This document shows positions 1-12,984 of a stretch of DNA of 64,000 bases, one piece after another. Numbering within the stretch: the first letter of the stretch is position 1; every line of letters begins with the position of its first letter. The DNA comes from Chrysomallon squamiferum (taxonomy: Eukaryota; Mollusca; Gastropoda; Neomphalida; Peltospiridae): contig CM022671.1 in the NCBI GenBank assembly GCA_012295275.1, positions 18,179,456 to 18,243,455 on the forward strand, given 5' to 3'. Position numbers and translations under genes: made by a program. Below the pieces are notes generated by a model. It worked only from the letters and a program-made list of their open reading frames with translations. It was not told where the DNA came from and ran no database searches.

Positions 1-3000
1 AACACAATGAAACAAACAAACAATAGCCCGTGGAATAAAAACAAACAACCCAAAACATCCAAAAACTGTGTGTAAACCCCCCCAATAAAGATTATATGAC
101 TTTTGTTTTCAATGAAAAAAGTTTTAATTTAAAAAAAAAAAAAAAAAAAATGGCACCTGAAAACATCTGCTGAGTCAAAAATGGACGAAATCTGTGATCT
201 ATTGACCAAATTTTAATAAACATTTATAAGAGGCAAATGCTTGAAAATCATCACAAAGAGACAGAGACAGAGAAAGAAAAAAAGTCTAAAAATCATCAAA
301 CCATGGGAACCAGTGAAGCACGTGAGCAATGGATTTCCACTTTTGACAAGAAACCATTGTTGTATTTGTCAGGGGCATAACAAAGGAAGAACATACAAAC
401 TGCTGTCACATGACACAAGCACCATGGGTCAAAGAGTCACATGGCAGGGGTGACAACTCTGCAGTCCACTCATTATACCTCTGATTTTCAGTTCCAGACA
501 AAGCTGTGAAAAGTTTATTGTTCTTGCTTTTGATTCATCTGTGACAGCAGGCAGGTGGAGAATCAGAATTCTGCTAATGATACTACAGTAATAAACTCTG
601 ACAAGCCACTTAAATATTGTCAGTTAGAAATATTAATATTTAAGTTCTGTAATGTAGGACAATACTGAATTTAATTTAGAAAGTATATGTAACTACTTTA
701 GTAAAAGTTTACATATATTTTACATATATTTTCATGGAATTTTTATTTATTTTTTTAATTATAATTGACATTAATCTTTGCTAATAACAAAGTATGACAA
801 TAAAATAACTAACTTTGAGGGAAGGATGTCTATGGCTCACCATTCTGTACTATTTCATTATTTAACTTTGTTTGAAGAAATGTAAAGAGCAATAACAACT
901 GAGGAACCCATGTACATCAAATATATTTATTTAAATTTTTTTTTTTTAAGTCTGTTTGTTTTATAAACACACAATGTACATTACTCTTTTAGGAGAGGTT
1001 TTTGGGGCGTGTTTTTGTTGTTGTTGTTTGTTAATGACATTTCTTTTTGTGAGGTTTTAAAAAATGACAAAAATATTATATCGTCTTCATACTTTATCAT
1101 TAGTAAAGGTTAATTATCAATTATTTTAAAATAGTTTGTACTGTTTATTACATTTTATTTCATTATTATTTTAATCTTTTTTATTATCATTGTTATACTT
1201 TATTAAGAGTGAAAGTTGACTGTAGTTTTTAAACCTTTTATTATTATTTTATCATTTTATTACTGCCTGTTATACTTTATTAAAGGTAAACATCGATTTC
1301 TGTTTTTATGTTTTTTTAAATTTATTATAATTTAATATCATTTTATTATCTTAAATTATTTTACTATTAGCAGACATTATTAAACTTATTTTCTATTTAA
1401 TTACTTTCATCTTTTTACTTTTTTATTTATATTTCATCGATAGTTTATTTATCATTATATTATATAATTTTAAATTATTTTTTATTGTTTGATAACATTA
1501 TGCTCATCAAATCTTTTATGAGTAGACTTTATTTTTATTCTTTCTACATAATTATTTTATTTCCCTACAATTTATTATTTATATTACATTATATATATAT
1601 ATATATATATTATATATATTTGTTTATTTATTTATTTTTCAATTTATTCATTTATTATTGGTTTATTTTATTTTATTTTATTTTATTTTATTTATTTTTT
1701 TTTTTTTTTTCATAATCTTACATTTCTCCAGAGTACATTTCATTCTATTAGTTCTAAGTAAGTGCTGTTTTTGTTTTCAACATTTTTACTGATTTTACTG
1801 ATAATATACATCAACAAATACAGTCAGGTTTTTGTACTCGTAGGCAATAAATATATTTCACTAGAAGATTCATTTAATAGATAATGTCATATGGCATGTC
1901 TTTTTTCTTTAGATTATATGTCAGTGACTGAAAACCAGAGGACATTAATGTTGTTTGTTTTGTTTGTTTTTCTGTTGTTTTTATTGGGTTTTGTTGTTGT
2001 TGTTGTTGTTGTTTATTTATTAACAGTATTGTTAAATTCATACAGCTGAAAAATCAATTCAACCTTAATTTGTTTTTTTTTGTTATTAATTTTGAAATGT
2101 ATCCAAAATATAATTATTTCAGTTTGTGTGTGCATCTGTAGTTTCATAGCTCTATTTTGGAAAAGAAGCTAACATAGAACATCTCAAATATATGTTTTTG
2201 TTGTTGTTTGTGCATCAACATTTTTGCATCTTTGTTTTTAAAAAGAAAATAACATGCAGCAAGATATTTTTATGACAACAAAACATCTTCAGGGAGCATG
2301 ATACGGCAAGAAAGAAGTTCAAAGTCTGACAAGAAGCTAATGAGCTCTGGGCTAATTGAGATCAAGGCTCTTACTGTCCAAAAGACTTCCATTATCTCAA
2401 GAAGAATTGTTTTTTTAACAGAGGTATTTCTCTTTATGACATTCAGAAGTCTCAAGATTTTCAGATTTTGTATCTCTTAAACTTCTTGCTGTTGGGGTTT
2501 TTGAAAGAACGTCCAACAATATAACCAAAGCCTGTTCTTTTGGAGATATATGGAATGATGTGTCTAAATTAATGAACACTTTACGACATAAGAGAATTTA
2601 CAAAAATAACACTTGAGTGTGGAAGATCTGAGAGTGAAGCTGCTGAGAATTGGTGAAGAAAATGATTTAATGAAGGAAATTGTTTTCTTTTTATGTGTGT
2701 GAGGCCAAAAAAGCACAGAAAAATTTGAACAATTTGTAATGTAAAATAATAACAACAACAAAAACAGTAATAAAAAGTATACAATAATAACTGGCCCAAA
2801 AACAACTAGTGATAACAATAGTAATAACAATAAAAACTATAACAACAGTAATAATCATAATAATAACAAGGAGAATAATAGTTTATAGAATACTACTAAG
2901 GTTAAAATGTTTTAATTCATTTTGTTAATTTTACTTCAAAAACGTTTCACAATTCAAAATAAGACCACAAGCAGTTAAAATTTCTGACTATCCAGAATGC

Positions 3001-3173
3001 AACTTCACTTCTCTTTTTTTTTTTTTTTTTTTTTTTCCCCTCCTCTGTGGCTTTGACAGAAATAAATGATCACATCCTCCAAACCAGGAATTGTCACATT
3101 CCCAATTTGTAATACAAGGAAGTTGGCAGATAAAGCTGTAAAAGGTTAATATTTGATTTCGTCACACAAACAC
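1..3173. other. Gene-free AT-rich stretch
   Basis: I see no supportable exon here. The segment is AT-rich with short homopolymers, TTTA, TTTTA and TTG runs and an (AT)n tract near 1590-1620. Bases about 290-600 are less AT-rich, but the open frame there has no ATG start, no domain and no splice context. CpG is very rare: about three in the first kilobase by hand count. If the IPPK gene extends this far left, this could be intron or 3' flank. Confidence 0.6.
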
Positions 3174-3177
3174 ACAC

Positions 3178-3179
<2 letters not shown>

Positions 3180-3241
<62 letters not shown>
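3180..3241. repeat. (AC)n microsatellite
   Basis: An almost uninterrupted CA/AC dinucleotide run of about 60 bases, preceded by a few imperfect CA units. The minus-strand reading frame through it (Val-Cys repeats) is a by-product. Confidence 0.95.
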
Positions 3242-3242
<1 letters not shown>

Positions 3243-4096
3243 CTTGCCAAGCTGTGGTTTAGGTCAATGAAAGTAAACAATAACCTTCGCCCAAGGAACA
3301 AACAGGCGTACACCTGATGTAATCGAAATCTTAATCCGAGATCAAGGTACACATAAAATCTCAGGTATTGGTGGCATGTTGCTTTTTCAAAGAAGAACAA
3401 TAACCTTAAATGATTTCTTTTCTTTCTTTTTTTTTTACAAAAGAGGGAGAGGGAGGAAAAGGGGGAAGGGAGGATACTAAAATAAAAAGCAAAGAAATCC
3501 TGGATATTCGAACAAGTCTGATACTGTTTTAATGAACTCGGAGACCTCGAGTTTGTTGCAGTTCATATTAGGTGGAAATGTTTATCTTCAGATGTTTACC
3601 TTTGTTAGAGAACAAACACAGAAGTCAACTGTGAGATACACTGAGAAATAGTTTACCTTCACACAACTTTCCTTTCCGGAAATTATAACTGTATTTATTG
3701 TATGATACAATGACACTCTGTGTTTTAGGTCTGTTTGGTAAATTTCATTTAGAAAATTATAAATAAATAAATAAATAAATAAATAAATGATTATGATGAT
3801 GATAATAACAACACCAACAATAACAATAATAATGATAGTGATAATATTAATGATGGCAATGATAATAAAATACAAAAGATAAATTAAAATATAAAATATA
3901 TTTTGAGTTATGATAACCATTAGGGAAATGATGATTACTTTTTTCATCCATCAGCTGTTATTTATCCAATGACAACTGTAATAAGAATTTTGACAGTTCA
4001 GCAAAAACAGTAAAAATTGATATAGTGCTGTTGATACATAATCAAATGGCACAAAATGAAACTGGAAAATGTCAAAAAAGCAAATAAAATTAAGGA

Positions 4097-4385
4097 TACA
4101 GGTTGAGAATCCTTTATTTAAATTGCCTGGGATTGGATTTGTTTCAAATTCTGGAATATAATGAAACAGTCCAAGAACAGGATCTAAATCTAAATATGAA
4201 TTCCATTTATGTTTCATGTAGAGCTTATACAAAGAGTCTGCAGGATTTCTTATACAAAATATTTAATAATTTTGTACATGAAGTGAAGTTTCTGGATTCA
4301 AAACAGTCTGAAAACTGTTAGATATTACTGATTTTGCTGTTTAGAGGTTTTTTAAATTTCAGAATTTTATAATTTTCTTGAAAAT
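4097..4385 (+). mobile_element. Degraded pogo/Tigger-like non-autonomous DNA element
   Basis: The left edge reads TA followed by CAGGTTGAGAATCC, then a sequence that by eye follows the consensus of a vertebrate pogo-like (Tigger/MER-type) repeat whose ends start CAGGTTGAG.ATCC. Further matches are the TTTGTACATGAAGTGAAGTTT segment at about 4272-4292 and the repeated AATTTCAGAATTTTA-type words near 4355-4375. The leading TA fits the TA target preference of pogo/Tc1-mariner elements. No clear mirrored right terminus was found, so the copy looks truncated or badly eroded. The family comparison is from memory, not a search. Confidence 0.45.
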
Positions 4386-4732
4386 ATGTTGTAGTTATAT
4401 TAAAAAAAAAAATAGACATCATTGTTGGAAAAAATCTTTCTTTATATTTTAATTTTTGTGTTATTTATTATAGAGAATGAATGAATAAAAATCTGAACTT
4501 TTTAAGAAAAGGAAAATCACATTTCTCTTTCTTGTTTTTCTCTCTTTCTTTTTTTTTTTTTTTTTTTTCTTTTTTGTTTGCTTTATTTTACTTCATATAT
4601 GGAGTAATGTTTTAATTTTATTTGTTTAGTTTTTCTGTTTGTTTGGTTGTTTTGTAGTTTTATATTTATTGTTTGTTTTGTTTTGAAATCTTTCCATTAT
4701 GGCTGAGCTTTTTAAATTTCTTTTAAAGTTTT

Positions 4733-4905
4733 TTTTTTAGGTGGTATTTATATATCACTAACTTTAAAAAAAATTGTAACCATAACAATAAATAATTAAC
4801 AACCATCACTTCTGTTTTAATTTTCTTTTTTATAGCTGTATTTATTTATCACTAACTTTAAAACATTTAACAACCATCACATCTGTTTCTGCATACCGTG
4901 ATAAT
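4733..4905. repeat. Tandem duplication, unit about 105 bp
   Basis: Two imperfect copies carry the same words: a TATTTATATATCACTAACTTTAAA-like block, then AACAACCATCAC and TCTGTTT. The first is near 4745-4815 and the second near 4838-4890. Confidence 0.6.
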
Positions 4906-5064
4906 TAACTTATTTACTTTTCTTTACCATCATTAGCCAAGCTTTTCAGACCATAATCAACACATCATTTAAAAACTTAAAACAGACAAAATGTCTACCT
5001 TGGGAGGTGGCAGACATGAGAACAAAGAGTGCCACCTGGTGATAAGTAGTTATATCAGGGTAGG

Positions 5065-5300
5065 TAATATTAGTTAACAGATTGTGTCAATATGTATCTA
5101 ACACCAGTATACTTTCTGTACAACCAGTTACCATTTGAGTATCAGATAATATTGTAAGTTACATAATACAGCGAAACTTCATCTGTGAACAGAAACTAGT
5201 TAACATTTGCGGATAGGATAATATTACCAGTACAAGTTAGGTAACAGACAGAATTTCATCTGTGAAGAACAACTAGTTTTACATTTGTGCATAAGATATA
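5065..5300. repeat. Degenerate tandem repeat, about 75-80 bp units
   Basis: Three imperfect units contain GATAATATT, a GTAACA or GTTAACA block, TTTCATCTGTGAA and an ACTAGTT-ACATTTG segment. Units 2 (about 5142) and 3 (about 5217) are the most similar pair. Confidence 0.6.
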
Positions 5301-5424
5301 TAACACATATATTAGGTAACAGTATCTGGGGAGGGTATGTTGTTACATCACTAACTTTGATGTGTTGATTAGAATATAGTACGTTTTGTTATAACATGAT
5401 GTCAGAATGTTGCAAAATAAACAT

Positions 5425-5890
5425 ACAATGACATTATTACTTATTATTATAGTAATAAAAATCATACATTCCTGAACAAAAGTACTGTGGTACTACTAGT
5501 TTGTTATTGTAAAAATAATATTTTCACGAACAGAACTACTTTGATTTACTATTAGTTGCTATGATAACCAAAGTAATATAAAATTAATATTTTACTTTTA
5601 TGAAGAAATGTGATCAGAAAATACATTAATAATTATTTTAGAAGCAAAGTTTGTCTAAAAATAATATTGTGATTAATTTCATATTAACTGAAACATTTTA
5701 AAATACTATTTTAACCACAAGATGCATTAGTTATTAGTATAGAAACCAAAGTATCATAAAATTATTTTATTTTTATGAAGAAATATACTAATATCCAAAT
5801 ATTATTTTAGTTTTAATTTTCATGGACAAATTTACATTGCTTATTATTACAGAATTTGAGATAACTACTTTATTTGAATGAAAGATATGA
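5425..5890. repeat. Highly degenerate tandem array
   Basis: Recurring words (ACTATTAGTT/ACTACTAGTTT, ACCAAAGTA-ATAAAATTA, TTTTATGAAGAAAT) reappear every roughly 100-200 bp. For example, the ACCAAAG...TTTTATGAAGAAAT block occurs near 5567-5610 and again near 5747-5785. No coding potential. Confidence 0.45.
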
Positions 5891-6957
5891 AAGAAACAAT
5901 AGTAAGAGTCTAAAAATAAAATACTTTACCAGAGTAAAACTATTGTTTTTTGTCTTGAAAAATTTGAAACTGAATCTGGATTAGAAAAAAAAGGTTTATA
6001 TTGAAATCTTACTTTAAACAAATATTTATTATCAATTATCTTTAAATTAAAACAAAACATTAATCTTAAACTGCCTACAAAAAAAAAAAAAAAAAAAATC
6101 CAAATTGATTATGAAAAAAAAAAACACATTACTCTTAGCAAAAACAAACAAAAAACAATAATTTGTTAAATAAATTTTAAAAAGAGCGAGAAAGAATCTA
6201 TAAAACTTTGGAAGACATTTATCTAAACCTTTATAGGCTTAATTTAACAAGGCTGTTATTTTATTGATTATGGTGAACTGACATCACTAGGAATGTTTTT
6301 TTTTTTATTAAACTCATTACTCTTAGATTTAATGATCAAAAATATAAAAAACTTGGACATTAATAATCAAATTCTAATTAAAAGTAGCAAAAAAAAAAAA
6401 AAAAAAAAAAGATTAATAATTTCTAACACTGAAATAATTAATCTGGCTGCCACAAATACATAAATCATGATTAACTGTACAAATAATGAAACATATGCAC
6501 ACACCAAAAAAAATTAAAATAATAACAACAACAACAACAACAATAATTGCAGAGAGAGAGAGAGAGAGGACCTTATAACTCTTGTGCAGAAACATAACCT
6601 TAAGAGGATTTTAATATTTAAAGAGTGTATATGATAATATCTGCAAGGTATGTAATATATTATTTAAATGATGTGAAAGCAAAAAAGTCAGTTGTGGTTT
6701 GCATGTACTTTACCAGAAATAAAGATGATACAATGTTCATATGATATCCACAAAGAATTCTGTAAGAAGTATTTTAAAATTTAAAAAGTCTGTATTTGCT
6801 TTGTAATACAAGATAAAATAGTTTGGCTTTCACAACATAAATAAAATAAAAAAAAATAAAATAAATAATAAAAACCTACAAAATATAAATAAATAAAATA
6901 ATATTTTCAAAATTTTAAAAATGTATTTTTAAGTTAATTCATATCTATATTCATTAA

Positions 6958-6988
<31 letters not shown>

Positions 6989-7989
6989 AGCATTCAGATA
7001 TATAAAATTACAATGTTCAAAAGCTCTCATTTATAAAGTTAATCAGTTCAGCATTGCATTCATTAATATATAAAATTAAAATGCAAACATTTAAACCAAA
7101 TAATTAATGTATACATTCTGAAGCAATATTTTACTGTTCTCAGTGAAATGAGTTCAAAATTTAGATCCTATGGTTGACTTTAAGAAAAAAAAAAAAAAAA
7201 AAAAATAAAATAAAATAAAATAAAATAAAATTTAAATAAAAAAAAAAAAAAATAAATTAAAAAAACTGAAAAATTAAATAAAATTAAATAAAACAATAAA
7301 TTTTAATTTTATTTTTAAACAAAAATTTAAATTTTAAATTAAATAAATAAATAAATTAAACTGACAGTGTTTAGAAATAATTTAACTTTGAAAAGATTCC
7401 TTTCTTTCCTTTCTTTATTTAATTAATTGATTATTTTACTTAATTTATTTCTTTAAAGATGTCATCTTTAGCATGACAGAATTTCTAGGTTTTTTTTCTG
7501 AATGACACATTTGTTTGAGCTTACACATTTTGCAGTGCACCACAGCCATTTGGCTTTTATGTCTTTTTTGACAGTTAACATCACAATATAAATGAGTTCC
7601 TATATTTCATTAATAAATATCACATTACCTATTAGCCTGTTAATAAATCTATAGTCATAATAATAATAATAAATAAAATATTTAAAAAAAATTAAAAAAA
7701 CATCTGCAATTCAAAATAAAACTATTATTTTATTTATTTTTTTATATATTTTTTTTCCCTTGTGGAATTTATTTTTGATTAATGTGTTGCCTGTCTAGAT
7801 AAGCAAAATTTATGTTTGGTGAATTTGAAAGACAAAATGGCATGAAATCACATGAAAACAAGCAATTTATATTTTTGTTCTAGAAAGTAAAAATAATTGT
7901 TTTACAGATAATGTGCAGGTGAAACAAAGGGCACGATCATGGGAAAACAAGCAGAAATCAGTGCTCTTTGTTCAAAATCCTTAAACATC
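5891..7989. other. Gene-free low-complexity DNA
   Basis: Extremely A-rich sequence with poly(A) runs and TAAA/AAATA microsatellites, including a (TAAA)n block at about 6955-6990 and an A-rich low-complexity block at about 7180-7360. No supportable gene, RNA or intact mobile element. Confidence 0.6.
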
Positions 7990-8215
7990 AACTACAGACA
8001 TTAATACCTAGATGCCACTAATATTCAAAAACCACTAATATCCAAATATTGTTAATATTCAAATAGTACTAATAACCAAACACTACTAGTATCAAAATGC
8101 CAGTACTATCCAAATACCGCTGATACTGAAATATCACTAAAATTAAAATACCACTGATCGTATTGTCACTAACATCCAAACACCAGTAACACTGAAATAC
8201 AGCTAATATCCACCA
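7990..8215. repeat. Minisatellite, about 17 bp unit
   Basis: About a dozen imperfect units on the pattern CACTAATATCCAAATAC (variants with ACTG, CAGTA or AAAAT) run head to tail. The minus-strand frame through part of this array is a repeat artefact. Confidence 0.8.
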
Positions 8216-9480
8216 TTCATTTAAAATGTATACACAGAAAAAATATAGCATTTGTTATAATTTTCGTATACATATTTAGCAATAATAATAATTTTTGGAA
8301 GTAAAAATAAAAGTAAAATCTTAAAAAATAAATAAATAAAATAATAATTAAGTTAAAAAAAAAAAAAAAAAGAAAAAAAAAGAAAAAAAAAAAAAGAAAA
8401 AGGATTAACAAAAGATATGGTTAAAAAAAAATAATAATAAATTGAAATCATGATTCAGGAGACATTCTTGAAAATTAATTTCAAGTAATTTTGCCAAAGT
8501 CACAAAAAGAAATGAAAAAATAAGGGAAAAAAAAGAGAAGAAAAATGCAAAAGAAAAATTGGTTTTCCTGTTTAATTATATCATGGAAGGATGGAGAAAC
8601 TAATTTGATTGCTCCCAGCTTTAATGGATATTGAACATTTAAGACCTGTAAGGGTTAAATCATTTGTAATTATTGATTGAATAGACTACGCTTAATCAGA
8701 TTAAATAACAGTATCACAATATTAATTAGATTAAATAATAGTATTAATCAGTTTCCAGTTATATAAACATTAAGTTTAAAATAACAATAGGCCTGTTAGT
8801 TTTGGTACAATAAGCAACAGCTGAAAAAATAAATTAAAAAATTAAAAAAATGAATATTTGTAGATAATATATACTGAAAACACTTTTTATTTTCTGTACT
8901 CAATTCTGTACATGAAATAATTCTAAAATGATGATTCTGTTATTTTCTGTACCATTTTTTTTTTTTTTTTTTTAACACAGAGCACTAACCAAAAACACTA
9001 GCAGAGCAATTTTATTTTATTATTAGAAGAAGTAATGGTTGTTTGAATAAGCTTTTGTATTATATTTTCTTTACTACAAGCAAACATGAAAAAAACTACA
9101 AATATTAAATGTAGAGGTAATTTTCTGTATTGTATGTAACAGGTAGAAACATATTATTAACATGCAAGCATTTTATCTCAAACTACATTGTGCTTCATTC
9201 TTTTGTCTTGGCCATTTTTCATCCAGCTAATATTTTTATTTCTTGATGGGTCAAAAAAAAAAAAAATAATAATAATAATAATAAATACGAGTATTTTTCT
9301 TCAGACTCAATTTGGCTAATATTTCGATATTCAGCTCTTTTTCTTGTATTTGTTATTTTGAACAGAAGACGTGGTAATAAGAAAAACAAGTAAAAAAAAA
9401 ATAATAATAAATTAAAAAAATGTGCCCACTTTGCTTCAGATTAGATCTGGCTAATTCATTTTTTTTTTTTTTTTTTTGGC
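8216..9480. other. Gene-free AT-rich stretch
   Basis: Poly(A), (AAT)n and imperfect A/T repeats, including a short AATCAGATTAAATAA-type repeat near 8690-8750. No exon or RNA gene recognised. Confidence 0.55.
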
Positions 9481-9875
9481 TACAGATATTATTAATGGCG
9501 TGCAAGACCCGAGGGGAGAAAGAAAGAGAGATTTGAGAGAGAAATTACCGTGGGAACTCTAATCAGAAGTGATCCACTGAGTCACAGGACACCACAGCAG
9601 ATGCACCATTTCAGATTGCAAAGTATCGATTTAAGCAATCTTGCACTGATAACTGCAGCCGATGATGTGTGTGACTCAGCGGGCGGTGTGCACGTAGCCG
9701 CTGTCAGGCCTAATGCCTCTCATTAACGAGAAGTGAGAAAAGAAGCAGATTACTGCCACTTTGCACTTCACTTTTGATGACATCAAAGCTTTTCCAGCAT
9801 CGTCGTCTAATTTCTGGGCAGCAGCGTAGTGTCTGTTACAAGGCTCTAATGATCATGTTGATCGATCAGTCCAAA
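9481..9875. promoter_or_regulatory. Candidate regulatory island with AP-1/MARE-like, TCF-like and homeodomain-like motifs
   Basis: About 390 bp of balanced base composition set in AT-rich surroundings, with no open frame. It contains TGAGTCA (9578-9584) and TGACTCA followed by GC (9672-9680), which are AP-1/MARE-like. It also has a GGGCGG box (9681-9686), several TAAT/ATTA cores around 9710-9730, ATCAAAG (TCF/LEF-like) near 9782-9788 and the palindrome TGATCGATCA near 9858-9867. Calling it an enhancer is an inference from composition and motif density; conservation could not be tested. Confidence 0.35.
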
Positions 9876-9954
9876 AAAAAAAAAAGATTTTTACATCCGC
9901 CGAATGCTCTGGCATAGACATACAAAGCATTCTCAAGTTATCTGTCCACTGCTG

Positions 9955-10625
9955 TGTTGTTAGTATGTTAGAGAATTACTTTCAGGTAAGAGACGATCAG
10001 TGTTAGTATGTTACATTATTTGTCTAAAAAAGGTGTTATTGTTAGTATGTTAGTGAATGATGGATACAGCAGGATATGGATGTTAGTATGTTAGAGAATT
10101 ACTTTCAGGTAAGAGACGATCACTGTTAGTATGTTACATTACTTAGTCTAAAAAAGGTGTTATTGTTAGTATGTTAGTGAATGATGGATAGAGCAGGAAA
10201 TGGATGTTAGTATGTTAGAGAATTACTTTCAGGTAAGAGACGATCAGTGTTAGTACGTTATATTACTTTGTCCTACAAAGGTGTTATTGTTAGTATGTTA
10301 GTGAATGACTAATAGAGCAGGGTATGGATGTTAATATGTTAGATAACTGAAATAAGACAGGACTAATGTTAGTATGTTAGAGAATTACTTTGACAGGACA
10401 GAAGATGAACATGTGTATGTTATATTACATTGACAAAGGGGGGAGTTAGAGTTAGTATGTTAGATTACCTTGAAAGAAGAAAGTGCAGGAAGATGACTGA
10501 CAGAAAAGAGTGACGTTAGTATGTTTTATTATTTTTACAGTTGAGTGTTAGTATGTTAGAAGATTACTTTGATGGAAGAAATGATATGTTAGATTTCTTT
10601 GAAAGAAAAGCAGGTTAGCAGTAGT
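9955..10625. repeat. Tandem array built on GTTAGTATGTTA, about 120 bp higher-order unit
   Basis: The word GTTAGTATGTTA recurs about fifteen times. Three well-preserved higher-order units of roughly 120 bp each (starting near 9959, 10081 and 10204) contain AGAGAATTACTTTCAGGTAA, AGACGATCA, AAAGGTGTTATT and GTGAATGATGGATA. Units decay towards the right edge. Confidence 0.85.
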
Positions 10626-11420
10626 ATGTAAAACGTCAACTGTCACATCACATATCAGAACATGAGACTGGCTGGTCATTTATCTTCTCAGTTATTTGTG
10701 AGAAAGTGCCTTTACCGAGATTTGATCATCATATCTACCAGCCATCAGACTGAAAGCTACGCATGAGTGTAACTGGGGCCATAAAAACCGTGATAATTGT
10801 AACAAGATGCAGGACCACGTGAGTTAAATTAGTGCCAGAGAAAGTCAGTTAAATTTCCTATCATAGTTGCTACACTAGTTTTAAACGAACTATGAGGAAA
10901 CAGCCTATTTTGTAGTGTCAGATTTACAAAGAATATCACAATGCAGTATTACTCAATGAGCAATAGCAAAGAAATAGGTTAAATGTAACTTCATATTATT
11001 GTTGCATCAGATTATTTTGGGTGTCACAAACTGAAATAGAAATTTGTGGGATTATGACATTTGGCAGTAAATTTGTAAATGATTATTGAATATTATTTTA
11101 TTGTTTGCTGTTGTTTTTTTTTTTACTTAGAACAGTTATCAGTTTTATTTCAACTTTACTATATATATATACATGTATATATATATATAAATTCTTAAGA
11201 TTTTTATTTTAAACCTTCAAAATGGAATTTCACCGCTCTGTAAAAGTATTTAACTTCATTACAAATTGACATAATCTAAAATTTAAACTGATAAGTAATG
11301 ATACTGACATATTAAAAAAAATATTTTCTTCTTTTGAAATTTATAGTTAAACAAAAGAATAATCAGCCAAGAACTTTTAACCTTTCTTTAAGCAACTAAC
11401 TTTAAGACAGTGCAGTGTTT
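10626..11420. other. Gene-free stretch
   Basis: Mixed-composition sequence with an (AT)n tract near 11160-11190. I see no exon, RNA gene or mobile element. Confidence 0.5.
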
Positions 11421-11684
11421 TCTGCACATCTGAAATGTCAGAACCGAGACTCCATTATGACACAATCAAGGCTAGGTGTAAACCCTGTTCAAAGCTACAG
11501 CAGAAATAGATGGTATCATACTGGTTAGATGAAAACATGCTATGTTACAGAGGTGTTATACTGTAAACTCAATGTACTGTTTAGAGCAAGTCAAAATGAT
11601 TACCACACTGTATCAGTGACTTAAGCCTAGTACAGACATCAAGAGGGGTTGAGTAAAGAAGATTGCAAAATATTTCCTCCTTTT

Positions 11685-11812
11685 CACCTCACTCCTCCCC
11701 ATCTGCACTGAAGCAGAGATCATCTCATAACACCCTCCTCCCTGATTACACTTAAAGCAGAGACAGCTAATTCACGACCACTCCCTGTTTGCACTCAGGT
11801 ACAGTCTCTGGG
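11685..11812. repeat. Short minisatellite, about 45-50 bp unit
   Basis: Three imperfect units follow the pattern CACTCCTCCC-x-CTGCACT-x-AAGCAGAGA (near 11686, 11729 and 11779). They lie in a wider less AT-rich stretch (11420-12040) with no supportable coding exon. Confidence 0.5.
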
Positions 11813-12907
11813 AACCAACACTTGTTAATACTGAAAACTTCAGAGATCAAGGATGTCAAATAATTTAGTTTTATTTTTCTTATTATTCAGAATGAAACAA
11901 AGGCCTGATTCTCAAACACTGAAAACTGCACCTCCTGTTGTCACACCGTCTGCACTACACCTACTGTGCTGACAGCATCGTGCACAGCAACTCCCACAGT
12001 GTCAACAAATGTTCAGACTTTCGTCCTGCTTTGGTCAAATGATGAATGATCACTGTAAGACGGAAAACAAAATTTTCATTTGGCAGCAGAGACAAAAACT
12101 TCAGTCTGCTGGTGATGTCAAGATTCACAAATAACAAAAGAAGAAAGGGAAAAAGGAAAACAATGGTAAAAAAAAAAAAAAAAAAAATAAAAAAAAATAT
12201 GAATGACAATGCAATTATCAACCAGTTTGATCATGTTGTCTTTTGCTTTAAGGTTCTTTGTGTTATAAAGAACAATATTGACAAGATGGTGTAGGCAAAT
12301 AAATCAAACTGTGACTGAGTAAATACGTGTGCTGTAGCACACAATATGCTGCACACCACTCCCTGTACGCTAGCAACACAAATAAGCTATTTATTTTAAA
12401 ATTATACCACCAAAACCAACAAATGTGATATTTTTTAAACACGCTGAACACATTCAGAGTAATGTATAAGTATTTTTTGTGAAAGCTTCAAAAATAACAC
12501 TACAAACATTTTCAAAGTAATGTATAAATACTTCTTTCCGAAAGCTTGTGAAAATAAAGAGTATGAATGTTTTCAGAGTAGTATATCAAAATAAAGTTTT
12601 CTCAAAAAGACTTCCAAAAGAAATATTACCTCCTGAAAAACAATTAGAAAAGCCTACAAAAAACTCCTCAGTGCATGTTTTTAAGTTCAAAACCCCAATC
12701 TATAAATTTAATGGATATTTTCCTAAAGTCTAAAATCAATTTCTTTGTAATTAGAAATAACAGTCTTTCTTTCTTTTTTTCTTCTTCTTATTTATTTCTT
12801 TTCAAATACTAACATTTTGTTGGGGGGGGTCTTTTTAAATTTTAAAAAGCCCAAAAATGAAATGAAGAATACCTGCCTTTACATACATACTGATATTGCT
12901 GTCATTT

Positions 12908-12909
<2 letters not shown>

Positions 12910-12981
<72 letters not shown>
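12910..12981. repeat. (ATT)n trinucleotide microsatellite
   Basis: About 24 uninterrupted TTA units. Similar shorter runs occur at about 13852-13886. Confidence 0.95.

Positions 12982-12984
<3 letters not shown>

Noticed and set aside
3951-4232. 93-codon minus frame containing LDLDP...IP, superficially like the IPPK C-terminal DLD motif
   Set aside because: It overlaps the pogo-like element and the surrounding residues do not follow IPPK.
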